In this document: positions 9,668-18,664 of the stretch, in pieces
Position numbering within the stretch: position 1 is the first letter of the stretch
Layout of the letters: each line of letters begins with the position of its first letter
Made by a program: the position numbers and the translations under genes
From: Wolbachia endosymbiont of Ctenocephalides felis wCfeT
GTDB taxonomy: Bacteria > Pseudomonadota > Alphaproteobacteria > Rickettsiales > Anaplasmataceae
DNA length: 64,000 nucleotides
Assembly: GCF_012277295.1 (NCBI RefSeq)
Contig: NZ_CP051156.1
Span: 1,364,001 to 1,428,000 of the forward strand
Direction of reading: 5' to 3'
Notes under the pieces: model-generated
The model's database searches: none
The model's input: the letters and a program-made list of their open reading frames with translations, nothing else
What the model was told of the DNA's origin: nothing

Positions 9668-9684
9668 GCCATGTAAGACATGGC
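9668..9684 (-). terminator. Hairpin downstream of HU gene
   Basis: GCCATGT and ACATGGC form a 7-bp stem with a 3-base loop. On the minus strand it is followed by a T-rich stretch (ATTTTATTC). It lies about 70 bp past the HU stop and is a plausible intrinsic terminator for that gene. Confidence 0.5.
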
Positions 9685-9752
9685 ACATATGCTAAAAAAC
9701 ATACCCCACTACTTACAAGCGAAACTGTGCTTTCCAGCTTATATAATGCAGT

Positions 9753-10061
9753 TCAGCCAGCTGCTGCATGCTTCTCATTCAGCTTGACTAGAAGGTTGTG
9801 ACTTGCTTTGAATTTTACTCTTCTCTTTTCAGGAACAATCATTATTGCACCAGTCTGAGGATTACGACATTGCTTTTCCTTACTGGTAACAGCAGCTAAT
9901 GTTCCCACGCCATACAAGCGTATTTCGCCAATACTATCTAACTCATCTTTTATTACTGTCATAAGAAAGTCATGAATTTTGCCTAGATAATATTTTGTTA
10001 TGTCTATTTCATTTTTAGAACAAAAGTCTTTTAATTTACTTATTATATTTTCTTTACTCAT
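9753..10061 (-). CDS. HU/IHF family DNA-binding protein
   Basis: This nucleoid-associated protein has 102 residues, close to the family norm of about 90-100. It has the N-terminal helical dimerisation half, then the beta-arm segment RNPQTGAIMIVPEKRRVKFKAS. That segment includes the RNPxTG tip whose proline inserts into DNA in HU and IHF. HU proteins bend and compact DNA. It is transcribed alone, with a promoter-like region and inverted repeat just upstream. A second, truncated HU-like gene lies at 26952-27113. Confidence 0.9.
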   Translation of the reverse strand: MSKENIISKLKDFCSKNEIDITKYYLGKIHDFLMTVIKDELDSIGEIRLYGVGTLAAVTSKEKQCRNPQTGAIMIVPEKRRVKFKASHNLLVKLNEKHAAAG

Positions 10062-10098
10062 AAATTACCTTAATATTGAAAAAATTACACAGATAGCA

Positions 10099-10129
10099 TA
10101 TTACGTTGACAATGATAGTCAACTAAATT
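10099..10129 (-). promoter_or_regulatory. HU promoter with possible operator
   Basis: Upstream of the HU gene, read on the minus strand, TTGACT is followed after 16 bp by TATGCT, giving reasonable -35 and -10 elements. A perfect inverted repeat GTTGAC-N7-GTCAAC (10105-10123) overlaps the -35 region and could be an operator. Assigned from pattern only. Confidence 0.4.
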
Positions 10130-10190
10130 TATCACGAAAATATAGGCACCTCTGTAAATATTTGTACAATGTTTATAAAAAATACCACAA

Positions 10191-10628
10191 TTATCTTTTA
10201 GAAAATTGACATTTCTTACGTGCCTTATGTTGACCATACTTTTTACGTTCAACAACACGTGGATCTCGTGTTAAAAACCCACCATTACGCAATATAGAAT
10301 GCAAATCCTGGCTGACATTACTTAAAGCTCTACTTATCCCGTGAGCTAAAGCACCTGCTTGACCAGATAATCCCCCACCTTTTACAGTTGCAAATATATC
10401 ATATTTATCTAGCGTAGAAGTTGCAACAAAAGGAGCTCTTACCACCTGACATACTGATTCTCTCTTGAAGTAATCAAGCAACTTCTCCTTCCTATTAATA
10501 TTAAATTTTCCAGTTCCTGGTTTTATCCAGACTCTTGCAACAGATTCTTTCCTCAGACCTGTTCCATATGAACGACCGAGTGAATCAACTGCTGTTTTGA
10601 TTGTTTTATTTATTGCAAAACTTTCCAT
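10191..10628 (-). CDS. rpsI: 30S ribosomal protein S9
   Basis: S9 is a small-subunit protein whose C-terminal tail reaches the P-site tRNA. The 145-residue length fits. Diagnostic segments are GLRKESVARVWIKPGTGKFNINRK near the N-terminus, VKGGGLSGQAGALAHGISRAL in the middle, and the C-terminal basic tail RDPRVVERKKYGQHKARKKCQFSKR. It follows rplM by 10 bp on the same strand, the conserved rplM-rpsI operon. Confidence 0.98.
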   Translation of the reverse strand: MESFAINKTIKTAVDSLGRSYGTGLRKESVARVWIKPGTGKFNINRKEKLLDYFKRESVCQVVRAPFVATSTLDKYDIFATVKGGGLSGQAGALAHGISRALSNVSQDLHSILRNGGFLTRDPRVVERKKYGQHKARKKCQFSKR

Positions 10629-10638
10629 TTTAACTCCA

Positions 10639-11097
10639 TTATTTCTTGTTTTTACGATTTAAAGATGCAAAATCTATTTTTTCAGGTTGTTGTCCTTGGT
10701 TCTTATGCTCTGGACCAGCATAAACGTATAAATTTTCAAGACGCCTGCGTGCCATAGGTCCATCATCAAGCATCCTTTTTACGGCCATTTTCATTACACG
10801 CTCAGGGAACTTGCCACTTAAAATATTATCCGGAGTATTTTTCTTTAGACCACCAGGATAACCTGTATGCTTGTAATAAATCTTATCCTTTAATTTCTTT
10901 CCGGTAAAACACACTTTTTCTGCATTGATGATAATAACATTATCACCACAATCCATGTGAGGTGTATATTCAGGTTTGTGTTTTCCGCGTAAAAGCGTTG
11001 CAACAAATGCTGCAAGCCTACCTACCACTAATCCTTCCGCGTCTATAATAAACCATTTTTTATCAATTTGTTTTTCTTTTAAGGAAAATGTCTTCAT
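10639..11097 (-). CDS. rplM: 50S ribosomal protein L13
   Basis: L13 is an early-assembly protein of the large subunit that binds 23S rRNA. The 152-residue length is normal. Diagnostic segments are [38 protein letters not shown] and the C-terminal [30 protein letters not shown]. It is the first gene of the rplM-rpsI operon and has a strong sigma-70-type promoter 28 bp upstream. Confidence 0.98.
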   Translation of the reverse strand: MKTFSLKEKQIDKKWFIIDAEGLVVGRLAAFVATLLRGKHKPEYTPHMDCGDNVIIINAEKVCFTGKKLKDKIYYKHTGYPGGLKKNTPDNILSGKFPERVMKMAVKRMLDDGPMARRRLENLYVYAGPEHKNQGQQPEKIDFASLNRKNKK

Positions 11098-11124
11098 TAT
11101 AATTTAACTAAACAGTAGTAAGCT

Positions 11125-11154
11125 ACTATACACTTAATTCTTAACCATTGTCAA
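11125..11154 (-). promoter_or_regulatory. Sigma-70 promoter of rplM-rpsI
   Basis: On the minus strand, consensus TTGACA (11154-11149) is followed after 18 bp by TATAGT (11130-11125). The -10 lies 28 bp upstream of the rplM ATG, a fitting distance for a ribosomal protein operon. Confidence 0.7.
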
Positions 11155-11229
11155 GAACATTAGTTATTGATTATTAAAGGAGTTTATGCTAGTAATTTGG
11201 CTGCACGACCATTGTAGAAAAGGAGCAGA

Positions 11230-12483
11230 ATGTTTCGATTAATTATTACACTTGTAACTATTTTAAGTACTATAAGCTGCTATGCAATTGATCTTGAAGA
11301 AGCTATAGATATGGCCATTAAAAACAGCTCAAAACTAAAATCGCAGTTCTATCAATATCAAAGTGCAGAAAGATACCATAAATCTACGGGATTGGCTGGA
11401 TTTTTGCCTGATATCAGCTTGCAATATGACTTTGACAGTAAATTTAATCTCGTTGATCCTAGTAAATCAAATCGACATGAAAAACTTCTGACACTTAGCC
11501 AAAGAGTAATAGATGGTGGTGGCACTTTTGCTACATTTGGTCGATCAAGTCATCTATTGCAAGTAGAAAAAATAAGGTTTCAACGATTGAAGCAAGATCT
11601 TGCGCTTAAAGCTGTTGCAGCATACGTTGATGTTTTACAGAAAACAGAAATGCTGAAGTTAAGAGAACACAAAGAACGTGTTTCCTTAGAACATTTATCA
11701 GCCATGAAAAAACGCTTTTCTCTTGGAGAGGTAACCAATGCTGAAGTTTCATTAGCAAAGGCAAAATTTTCATCTGCTGTATCAAGAAGAGTTGACGCAG
11801 AGGGTAAGTTAAAAGTGGCAAATGTTGCCTATTTTCATTTGATTGGGGAAGATCCTTATGAGCTTTCTGAAGCAAATGATAAGCTACCTTCCGTTCCTGA
11901 ATTAGATGAGTGTTTACAATTAGCAAGAACTAATAACTTATATCTGAAAATGGCAATTCACCAAAAAAAGGCAGATGGAATGGGAGTGATAGCTGAAACT
12001 TCAAGGTGGTTACCTTCTTTGAATCTAAGTGCAAGTGCAGATCTTAAGCAAAGTGAGAGCGGAGAGGAAAATGTACTTAAGAGATTATTAGGAAATACTA
12101 ATATTATTTTTACCCTTGACATTCCAATTGTTAAAAGGGGCACAAATTTTTTTGGTATCGGTAGAGCTCATATGGATGTAAAAAAATCCACCCATGATTA
12201 TTATGAAGCAGTCAAAAATGTAGAACGAGAGGTTATTCAAGCATGGAATAATGTTTTAACAGCAAAAGCTGTTATCAAAGCAAGCCAAGAGGCAGAAGCA
12301 GCAGCAGCCTTAGCACTTGAAGGGGCTGAACAAGAGGTAAACTTACATTTAAAGAGCACAACTGACCTTTTGGATACCGAAGATGCACTATTCGAAGCGC
12401 GTTCGGACTTAGTTAGCGCAAAAAGCAATTATGTTACTAGTGTTTACAATTTGCTTTTTATGATAAATAGTATAGATCTCTAA
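11230..12483 (+). CDS. tolC: TolC family outer membrane efflux protein
   Basis: This is an outer-membrane channel partner of type I secretion or efflux pumps. A signal peptide (MFRLIITLVTILSTISCYA) opens the 417-residue protein. Two OEP repeats follow: LEEAIDMAIKNSSKLKSQFYQYQSAE starts the first, and CLQLARTNNLYLKMAIHQKKADGM the second. Long helices with periodic alanine (VEREVIQAWNNVLTAKAVIKASQEAEAAAALALEGA) form the tunnel. AAGGAG lies 7 bp before the ATG. In Rickettsiales this protein is thought to work with type I systems that export ankyrin-type effectors; the pump genes are not in the window. Confidence 0.9.
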   Translation: MFRLIITLVTILSTISCYAIDLEEAIDMAIKNSSKLKSQFYQYQSAERYHKSTGLAGFLPDISLQYDFDSKFNLVDPSKSNRHEKLLTLSQRVIDGGGTFATFGRSSHLLQVEKIRFQRLKQDLALKAVAAYVDVLQKTEMLKLREHKERVSLEHLSAMKKRFSLGEVTNAEVSLAKAKFSSAVSRRVDAEGKLKVANVAYFHLIGEDPYELSEANDKLPSVPELDECLQLARTNNLYLKMAIHQKKADGMGVIAETSRWLPSLNLSASADLKQSESGEENVLKRLLGNTNIIFTLDIPIVKRGTNFFGIGRAHMDVKKSTHDYYEAVKNVEREVIQAWNNVLTAKAVIKASQEAEAAAALALEGAEQEVNLHLKSTTDLLDTEDALFEARSDLVSAKSNYVTSVYNLLFMINSIDL

Positions 12484-12501
12484 ATTTATTGGTACTGATA
12501 T

Positions 12502-13023
12502 ATGAACGATGGACAAAAGCAAAATGTAAAGGATATTTTAGAAGATATAAAAAGAGCTATATCTGATAAAAACACTGAAGCAGAAACAGAGGATGATGAG
12601 GATGTATTGCATCTTGAAGATGAATATTTGGAAGATACAGAAGAAAGCAATGAGGAAGAGCATTATGAAGACAAGGAAAATGAGGAGACAGCTGTAAGTA
12701 ATGGCAAACTAAATGGTCATAGCTATGACTTAAAAAAAGATATTGGTTTGCATAATAATACTCAAGTGAAACAAGTGCAAGATAATGATCAACTAATTTT
12801 GAAAGAAAATATGGAGGGAATCAAAGCGTTGCTTGGAAAGATGCAAAATGAGTTACAACAGCAACAAAAGCAGCAGCAAAAAAGACAAGAGCTCACCGTT
12901 GAAGAGTTAGTAATCTCTCTTTTAAAACCTCAATTATCAGAGTGGTTAAATAAGTATTTATACGGGCTAGTAAAAGAAGTAGTCGAAAAAGAGCTAAAAG
13001 ATATAATAAATAAAAACAAGTAA
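12502..13023 (+). CDS. DUF2497 (PopZ-like) protein
   Basis: The 173-residue acidic protein has the PopZ-like layout. A short N-terminal helix (VKDILEDIKRAISDK) comes first, then a long, strongly acidic low-complexity linker (residues 25-60), a glutamine-rich stretch and a C-terminal DUF2497 helix bundle (LTVEELVISLLKPQLSEWLNKYL). In Caulobacter PopZ forms a polar condensate that tethers the chromosome. Whether this protein does so here is inference. It starts 18 bp after the TolC gene and is probably co-transcribed with it. Confidence 0.75.
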   Translation: MNDGQKQNVKDILEDIKRAISDKNTEAETEDDEDVLHLEDEYLEDTEESNEEEHYEDKENEETAVSNGKLNGHSYDLKKDIGLHNNTQVKQVQDNDQLILKENMEGIKALLGKMQNELQQQQKQQQKRQELTVEELVISLLKPQLSEWLNKYLYGLVKEVVEKELKDIINKNK

Positions 13024-13069
13024 GGTATTAGCTATAAAAACTAGAGTAAAGACGGCTAGAGGCAGGAAA

Positions 13070-13675
13070 TTGTCTTCAACGAGATGGCTACATCGTCACC
13101 TGAATGATCAATATGTGCAGAAAATTAGCAAGGATGGCTATAGGTCACGTTCAGCATATAAGCTGGTAGAAATAGATAATAAGTTTAAATTGTTCAAAAA
13201 AGGACAAAAAGTGATCGACCTTGGTGCATCACCTGGAGGATGGTCACAGGTTGCATCTCAAAAAGGTACAGATGTGTTTGCTATTGATATAAAACCAATG
13301 AATGCACTTCAAGGAGTGGAGTTTATACAGTGCGGTATCATCAATGGACTTGAGACTTTAAAGGAAATATTCAAAGACCAAAAATTTGATGTAATTTTAT
13401 CTGATATGGCTCCGGAAACCTGTGGATTAAAATCAGCTGATCACATTAGAATTATGCTTTTGTGCGAAGCAGCTTTAAATTTTGCAAAGCATTTTTTAAA
13501 CAATGGTGGTAAGTTTGTAGTAAAAATTTTCCAAGGAGAGTCTGATAAAGAGTTCTGTAATCAGCTAAAAAAAATGTTTCAAACAGTAAAATACTTTAAG
13601 CCAAAGTCAAGTAGATCTGAATCCTCAGAAATGTATTTAGTAAGTTTAGACTTCGTCGATAGCGATATAATTTAA
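13070..13675 (+). CDS. rlmE: 23S rRNA 2'-O-methyltransferase RlmE
   Basis: RlmE (FtsJ/RrmJ) methylates U2552 of 23S rRNA using SAM. The SAM motif VIDLGASPGGWSQVA is intact. The K-D-K-E catalytic set is visible in YRSRSAYKLVEID (K), VILSDMAPETCG (D), KFVVKIFQG (K) and SSEMYLVSL (E). The listed start is TTG. The frame stays open upstream and reads TRVKTARGRK, a basic stretch of the kind found at family N-termini, but it has no ATG, GTG or TTG. The real start is therefore uncertain. It converges tail to tail with ccmB, overlapping by 4 bp. Confidence 0.92.
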   Translation: MSSTRWLHRHLNDQYVQKISKDGYRSRSAYKLVEIDNKFKLFKKGQKVIDLGASPGGWSQVASQKGTDVFAIDIKPMNALQGVEFIQCGIINGLETLKEIFKDQKFDVILSDMAPETCGLKSADHIRIMLLCEAALNFAKHFLNNGGKFVVKIFQGESDKEFCNQLKKMFQTVKYFKPKSSRSESSEMYLVSLDFVDSDII

Positions 13676-14322
13676 TCTTGTTCCACAGCAAACTTTAACG
13701 CCATATTAGTAGCTAGGGTACTGCTAACTATGAGAATGGCAAAAATCAAAATAGTGACCAGAAGTATGTTAATATTCAAAGGTAAATTTTCAAATTGAGC
13801 TAATAGCTTGAAGTATACAAAGGTCGGCATAATAATCGGCAATACTAAAACTTGCGATATTCCTGATGCTAAATTATTCCTACCAATCATTAGCGCATTT
13901 CCGGTCGCTGAAATATTTATTATTATTAAGGTATTAAATAATAAAGATAATGCTACTACAGTTGATTGTTCAATACTATTGCTCTCTATTACAAAGTCAA
14001 ATATAAAGAAGATCAGCGAGATTGGTAATCCAAATGCTAACCAATGGGCAAAAATTTTGTAAATGATTATAAGTTTAGAAGAAAATGGTTGTATGAAGAT
14101 TTGCTCAAGTATTCCATCATGATAATCTGACGTAAATAAATTACTTGTAGAAATTTGTAAAACGAACGTAGCACAGATCCATACTAACGTCAACATGATT
14201 TCTTGTTTATTATTGTTGTTTTCTAATGAAAATGAAGATAAACTTAACATTATAATAAAAATACACATTATGTAGATAAAATTCTTATTATTTGTTGTTA
14301 ACTTTTTTACTAGGCGAACCAT
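13672..14322 (-). CDS. ccmB: Heme exporter membrane protein CcmB
   Basis: CcmB is the permease of the CcmABCD system, which prepares heme for cytochrome c maturation at the inner membrane. The 216-residue protein has six hydrophobic segments. The family segment LFTSDYHDGILEQIFIQP lies between the second and third. The ATPase CcmA and the other Ccm genes are not adjacent, as is usual in Rickettsiales. Its start is 95 bp from the divergent DksA-like gene, so the promoters face away from each other in this gap. Confidence 0.9.
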   Translation of the reverse strand: MVRLVKKLTTNNKNFIYIMCIFIIMLSLSSFSLENNNNKQEIMLTLVWICATFVLQISTSNLFTSDYHDGILEQIFIQPFSSKLIIIYKIFAHWLAFGLPISLIFFIFDFVIESNSIEQSTVVALSLLFNTLIIINISATGNALMIGRNNLASGISQVLVLPIIMPTFVYFKLLAQFENLPLNINILLVTILIFAILIVSSTLATNMALKFAVEQD

Positions 14323-14422
14323 ACTAAGGCCTTTAAATGTTTATTATGAATTATAGTGTTTACTTTGAGGGTAGTATAATTTTTTGTTTTTGAGTTATAT
14401 AGATTTTATTATTTAATTGATT

Positions 14423-14806
14423 ATGGAAGAGTCATCAAAAATAAAATTACCAGAAAATTACACCCCTTCAGAAGATGAAGAGTACATGAGCGCAAGGCAA
14501 TTGGAATACTTTAGCCTTAAACTGCAACTAGAGCTTGATGAACTAGAGAAACAAGAGTTAGAAGATGGTGTACACTATTCTGATGAGGATAGTGGAGATG
14601 AAAAATTAATTAAGCGTAGAAAAGACAAAAAAGAGAAAATTAAAGAAGCACTAGAAAAAATAAAATTGGGGACTTATGGTTATTGTGATGGAACAGGTGA
14701 TGAAATTGGTGTTGAAAGGCTAAAAGCTAATCTACTTGCTGTATATTGTATCGAAGAGCAAGAAAAAATAGAAAAACAAGAAAACGTGTATAATACCGAC
14801 GATTAA
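14423..14806 (+). CDS. dksA: DksA/TraR family protein with two-cysteine finger
   Basis: DksA binds the secondary channel of RNA polymerase and alters promoter responses with ppGpp. The protein starts at ATG 14423; the TTG 6 bp upstream is in frame but unlikely. It has the coiled-coil region with paired acidic residues and the C-terminal segment YGYCDGTGDEIGVERLKANLLAVYCIEEQEK. Classical DksA has four zinc cysteines; here only two are left (CDGTG and YCIEEQ). This reduced finger is common among alphaproteobacterial DksA-like proteins, so it need not mean loss of function. Confidence 0.86.
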   Translation: MEESSKIKLPENYTPSEDEEYMSARQLEYFSLKLQLELDELEKQELEDGVHYSDEDSGDEKLIKRRKDKKEKIKEALEKIKLGTYGYCDGTGDEIGVERLKANLLAVYCIEEQEKIEKQENVYNTDD

Positions 14807-15021
14807 CATGTTCTTTTTCAACAAACACGGCTATAGTATATTTTTTAAAAGGTAAGCTTCATATTTAATTTCTTAAAAACACACAAAATAGAACCTTAAT
14901 ATTCCCCAATTTATATTTTTCTTATCCTAACGAGGGTTTTTTCAAATTTGCATTTTAATCATTCTATAGCAGTTCAATCAAAAAAAGTTTAATATTTATA
15001 AAATTACTCAGAAGATAAAGG

Positions 15022-15630
15022 ATGAATTTAAAGAACGAAGGTATATTATTGATTCTATCCTCTCCCTCGGGAGCTGGAAAAACTACTATATCAGAAAAAC
15101 TACTTGAGCAATCAACTGATTTGGTTAGATCCATTTCTATGACTACGCGCGAACCTCGCCTTGGAGAAATCGATGGCCAAGATTATTTCTTTGTTACAGA
15201 AGAAAAATTTCATGATCTGTGTAAAGCTGGCAAAATGCTTGAATATGCCAAAGTTTTTGATAATTTTTATGGTATACCAAGAGACTTTATAGAGCAAAAC
15301 CTTCACAATGGAATAAGCGTTTTATTGGTTATAGATTGGCAAGGAGCATTTCACTTATTTAAGACTATGAAAGAAAAAGTTGTGAGCATCTTCATCCTCC
15401 CTCCCTCTATGGAAGAACTGAGATTGCGTTTGCAAAAACGCAACAGTGACAGTGCAGATGAAATAGAGCGAAGGCTAGCTGAAGCTCAAAAAGAAATAAG
15501 CAAACGTGATAAATATGATTACATAATAATAAATGATAATATTGACAAAAGTGTTAAAGAAATAAATTCCATACTTAATGTAGAAAGATTAAAGAGACTG
15601 AAAGAGAAGAAAAATTCAACTTTAGCATAG
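15022..15630 (+). CDS. gmk: Guanylate kinase
   Basis: Gmk phosphorylates GMP to GDP with ATP in purine nucleotide synthesis. The 202-residue length is typical. The P-loop SSPSGAGKTTISEKLL (residues 11-26), the GMP-binding SMTTREPRLGEIDGQDYFFV and the lid segment RLQKRNSDSADEIERRLAEAQKE are all intact. The 215-bp gap before it holds no gene that I can see. It converges with tmk, with 18 bp between the stops. Confidence 0.96.
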   Translation: MNLKNEGILLILSSPSGAGKTTISEKLLEQSTDLVRSISMTTREPRLGEIDGQDYFFVTEEKFHDLCKAGKMLEYAKVFDNFYGIPRDFIEQNLHNGISVLLVIDWQGAFHLFKTMKEKVVSIFILPPSMEELRLRLQKRNSDSADEIERRLAEAQKEISKRDKYDYIIINDNIDKSVKEINSILNVERLKRLKEKKNSTLA

Positions 15631-15648
15631 GGCTTATATATGAAAGTT

Positions 15649-16242
15649 CTATACTAGCCTTTTAGTGATTTCATTAATAATGGTATTATGCACCTGGCTA
15701 TTATCCATCGTTTCAATATTGGTTAAAATACTACATCTACTTGGTTCTTTTTTAGCAATTTCCTGAAATCCCTGTCTAACTCTATTGTAAAAATCTACGT
15801 CCATTTCTTCATATTTGTTCTTATCTTTTGCCCTATTGAGTCCAGCTTTAACATCAATATCTAAGATTAATGTGATATCTGGATATCTAATTCCCGCTAG
15901 TTCATGTAGATTATTTATCAGCTTCAAATCAACACCAAGCCCATATCCTTGATATGCAATAGTTGAATCAATAAATCGATCACAGATTACTACTTTTCCT
16001 TCTACAAGGGCTGGTAATATAAGATTTTTCATATGCTCATATCTCATTGATACAAGCAGTAAGAGTTCGGAAACTGGATCAATACTGCTAATTAACATTG
16101 ATTCCCTTATCTTTTCTGCAAAGTCAGTGCCACCTGGCTCTCGAGTTAGTATTACATCGTAAGTTTGTTGAAAATGATCTGCAAGTAGCCTAGACTGCGT
16201 TGTCTTGCTAGAGCCATCTATTCCCTCAAAAGTTATGAACAT
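15649..16242 (-). CDS. tmk: Thymidylate kinase
   Basis: Tmk converts dTMP to dTDP for DNA synthesis. The 197-residue protein begins MFITFEGIDGSSKTTQSRLLADHF, with the P-loop GIDGSSKTT (serine replaces the usual glycine before lysine). TREPGGTDFAEKIR (the dTMP site) and VICDRFIDSTIAYQGYG (the DR motif) follow. The lid is shown by LNRAKDKNKYEEMDVDFYNRVRQGF. All expected motifs are present. It is transcribed alone and converges with gmk. Confidence 0.96.
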   Translation of the reverse strand: MFITFEGIDGSSKTTQSRLLADHFQQTYDVILTREPGGTDFAEKIRESMLISSIDPVSELLLLVSMRYEHMKNLILPALVEGKVVICDRFIDSTIAYQGYGLGVDLKLINNLHELAGIRYPDITLILDIDVKAGLNRAKDKNKYEEMDVDFYNRVRQGFQEIAKKEPSRCSILTNIETMDNSQVHNTIINEITKRLV

Positions 16243-16345
16243 AAATTATAATGCTAAAAAAGAATATGCAAATAGTATACATAGAAACTATTTGACACTT
16301 AAACAATAAAACCATAAATTACATATGATATTCTAACTTAAGCTT

Positions 16346-16918
16346 ATGGTTGCTTTGAACACTCCTCAGGTAGATTTTGACTTTACTGCAAAAGATTTTA
16401 ACCTACTGGGAATAGATAATAAGTACTATTCATTAAATGACTGTCGTGGGAAAAATGGCTTAATCGTAATGTTTATATGTAATCATTGCCCTTATGTACA
16501 GTCAATTATTAGCAACTTAGTAATAGATATTGATTTATTAAGAAAAAATCACCAAGTAAACACTGTTGCAATCATGCCAAATGATATAAGTGAATATCCA
16601 GAAGATTCATTTGAAAATATGGTTAATTTTGCTAAAGAGAATAAATTTACCTTTCCATACCTTATTGATAGCACACAAAAAGTGGCCAAGGAGTATGGGG
16701 CTGTTTGCACCCCTGATTTTTTTGGTTTTAACTCCAACCTAAACCTTTGTTATCGCGGTCGCTTTAATGATGCGAAAAAAGAAAAGATTCAAGGGTATGA
16801 AGCAGGAAGCAGCGATTTATTTCAAGCCATGAAATTTATTGCAGAAACTGATAATTTTCCAGCTGAGCAAAAATCCAGTATTGGTTGCTCAATCAAGTGG
16901 TTTAAGTCTACAGGTTAA
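16346..16918 (+). CDS. Thioredoxin-fold redoxin (AhpC/TSA type)
   Basis: This 190-residue redoxin belongs to the thioredoxin-family proteins related to peroxiredoxins. The segment DFTAKDFNLLGIDNKYYSLNDCRGKNGLIVMFICNHCPYVQ has CNHC as a CxxC-like redox motif and CPY nearby. The cis-proline region reads AVCTPDFFGF. No signal peptide is seen, so it is likely cytosolic. The exact substrate cannot be told from sequence. It ends 5 bp before the Kef-type antiporter gene and is probably in one operon with it; redox control of such antiporters is known for KefB/KefC, which makes the pairing suggestive. Confidence 0.85.
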   Translation: MVALNTPQVDFDFTAKDFNLLGIDNKYYSLNDCRGKNGLIVMFICNHCPYVQSIISNLVIDIDLLRKNHQVNTVAIMPNDISEYPEDSFENMVNFAKENKFTFPYLIDSTQKVAKEYGAVCTPDFFGFNSNLNLCYRGRFNDAKKEKIQGYEAGSSDLFQAMKFIAETDNFPAEQKSSIGCSIKWFKSTG

Positions 16919-16923
16919 ATATT

Positions 16924-18639
16924 ATGCACAGCAGCTCTCAGCATTTGTTTGACATTATAATTTTGCTTTCTGCTGCTGTGTTTATAGTCATAGCGTTTTG
17001 GAAGATGAACATTAGTCCAGTGCTTGGCTACTTTGTTGCAGGCGCAGTTATTGGTTCTCACGGGTTCAATTTAGTGCATTCGGCTGCAGCAATGGATAAT
17101 TTTGCAGAATTTGGTGTAGTTTTCCTGTTGTTCATTATAGGCCTTGAGTTAACCTTTGAGCGCTTAATTGCCATGCGTATTCATGTCTTTGGGTTTGGTT
17201 CTTTACAGGTAATAATAACCATGCTGGCAATATGGTGCATTGCTCTTGCATTTGGTGTAGATACCCATATGGCTATGGTTATAGGTGGTGGACTTGCGCT
17301 ATCTTCAACAGCAATAGTTTTGCAGGTTTTGCAAGAAAAAGGCTCGCAAGCAAGTCAGGTTGGTAGATTATCGATAGCGGTATTGCTAATGCAAGACTTC
17401 GCAGTAGTACCATTAATAGTATTGGTACCACTACTTGCTGGTAATTCTGAGCATAGCCTAATAAGCTCACTTGCTGGTTCGTTAATACAAGCAGCTATTG
17501 CTCTAGTGCTAATATTTATAACTGGCAGGTTATTGCTTAGACCTTTATTTTCAGTAATTGCCAAAATGGAAAGTAATGAAGTATTTATCTCAACAACACT
17601 TTTGATAATACTTGGAGCAGCATTTATTACTGAACAGTTTCACCTTTCACTGGCACTCGGAGCGTTTGTTGCTGGATTGCTGGTTGCAGAAACAGAATAT
17701 AGGCATTCAGTAGAGCATGCAATATTGCCATTCAAAGATTTGCTGTTAGGGTTATTTTTTATGACTGTTGGCATGTCTATAGACACTGAACTTTTGCTCA
17801 ACAAGCTGCCACTTATTACTTTATTATCTATTGTTCTTATTATTTTAAAAACATCTATAATATACATCTTGTGCAAGTTCTTTGGATTTAAAAGTGCACC
17901 TGCTATACAAGCTGGACTATTGCTTGCGCAAGGTGGCGAATTTGCATTTATTTTGTTTCGCTTGGCAGATGAGCTAGATGTGCTACAGAGCGAAATCGCT
18001 CAAATACTTATGATGGTGACTACAGTAACCATGGCATTTACTCCTCTTTTATCTGGAATTGGGGATTGGATAGCCTCATTTAGTGCTGAAAAGGTGATAT
18101 TAGACGATGCATCTGTAGAGGTAGATACACAAGACCTTCACAATCATGTAATAGTTGCTGGGTTTGGTAGGGTCGGATATATGGTAACAAAGATGTTGAC
18201 TGCAGAACATGTAAGTTACGTTGTTGTAGATATTCAATCCAAGATAGTTAAAGAAGGAACAAGCGATGGCTTTCCTATATATCTTGGTGATGTTACAAGA
18301 CCTGAGATTCTAAAATCAGTAGGAATAGAAAGGACGCAAGCTCTCGTTATTTCTATCAAGAATGAAGTTACTATAAAGAAAGTAGTTGCCTTAGTTGCAG
18401 CAAATTTTCCGCATGTCAGTATAATAATACGCCTACCAGACCTCAGTAATGTTGAAGATTATAAGCATCTTGGGGCTAGCAAAATTATCCCTGAAACTTC
18501 CGAAATAGGGTTACAGTTGGGTGGAGCGGCATTGAGTTTAAGTGGAATAAGTGAAAGCGGAGTTGCATCTCTTAAGAGCAAGTTTAGAAAAGGCAACTAT
18601 AGTATGTTAAAGGACATTAGTAGCGAGATAGATGAGTAG
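16924..18639 (+). CDS. Kef-type cation:proton antiporter (CPA2) with TrkA-N domain
   Basis: This inner-membrane K+/H+-type antiporter has 571 residues. About 12 hydrophobic segments fill residues 10-380, with the CPA2 motifs VVFLLFIIGLELTFERL, GGGLALSSTAIVLQVLQEKG and LLAQGGEFAFILFRLAD. A cytosolic Rossmann (TrkA-N/RCK) domain follows from about residue 400, with HVIVAGFGRVGYMVTKML as the nucleotide-binding loop. The RCK domain usually gates the transporter in response to NAD(H) or glutathione adducts. The IS66 end lies 25 bp after the stop, so the insertion spared the gene. Confidence 0.92.
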   Translation: MHSSSQHLFDIIILLSAAVFIVIAFWKMNISPVLGYFVAGAVIGSHGFNLVHSAAAMDNFAEFGVVFLLFIIGLELTFERLIAMRIHVFGFGSLQVIITMLAIWCIALAFGVDTHMAMVIGGGLALSSTAIVLQVLQEKGSQASQVGRLSIAVLLMQDFAVVPLIVLVPLLAGNSEHSLISSLAGSLIQAAIALVLIFITGRLLLRPLFSVIAKMESNEVFISTTLLIILGAAFITEQFHLSLALGAFVAGLLVAETEYRHSVEHAILPFKDLLLGLFFMTVGMSIDTELLLNKLPLITLLSIVLIILKTSIIYILCKFFGFKSAPAIQAGLLLAQGGEFAFILFRLADELDVLQSEIAQILMMVTTVTMAFTPLLSGIGDWIASFSAEKVILDDASVEVDTQDLHNHVIVAGFGRVGYMVTKMLTAEHVSYVVVDIQSKIVKEGTSDGFPIYLGDVTRPEILKSVGIERTQALVISIKNEVTIKKVVALVAANFPHVSIIIRLPDLSNVEDYKHLGASKIIPETSEIGLQLGGAALSLSGISESGVASLKSKFRKGNYSMLKDISSEIDE

Positions 18640-18664
18640 AGCTGCCGCATTTGACCGTATGATT

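Noticed and set aside
11606..11926. 106-codon minus-strand ORF inside the TolC gene
   Set aside because: It is an antisense shadow of helical coding sequence without motif or ribosome site.
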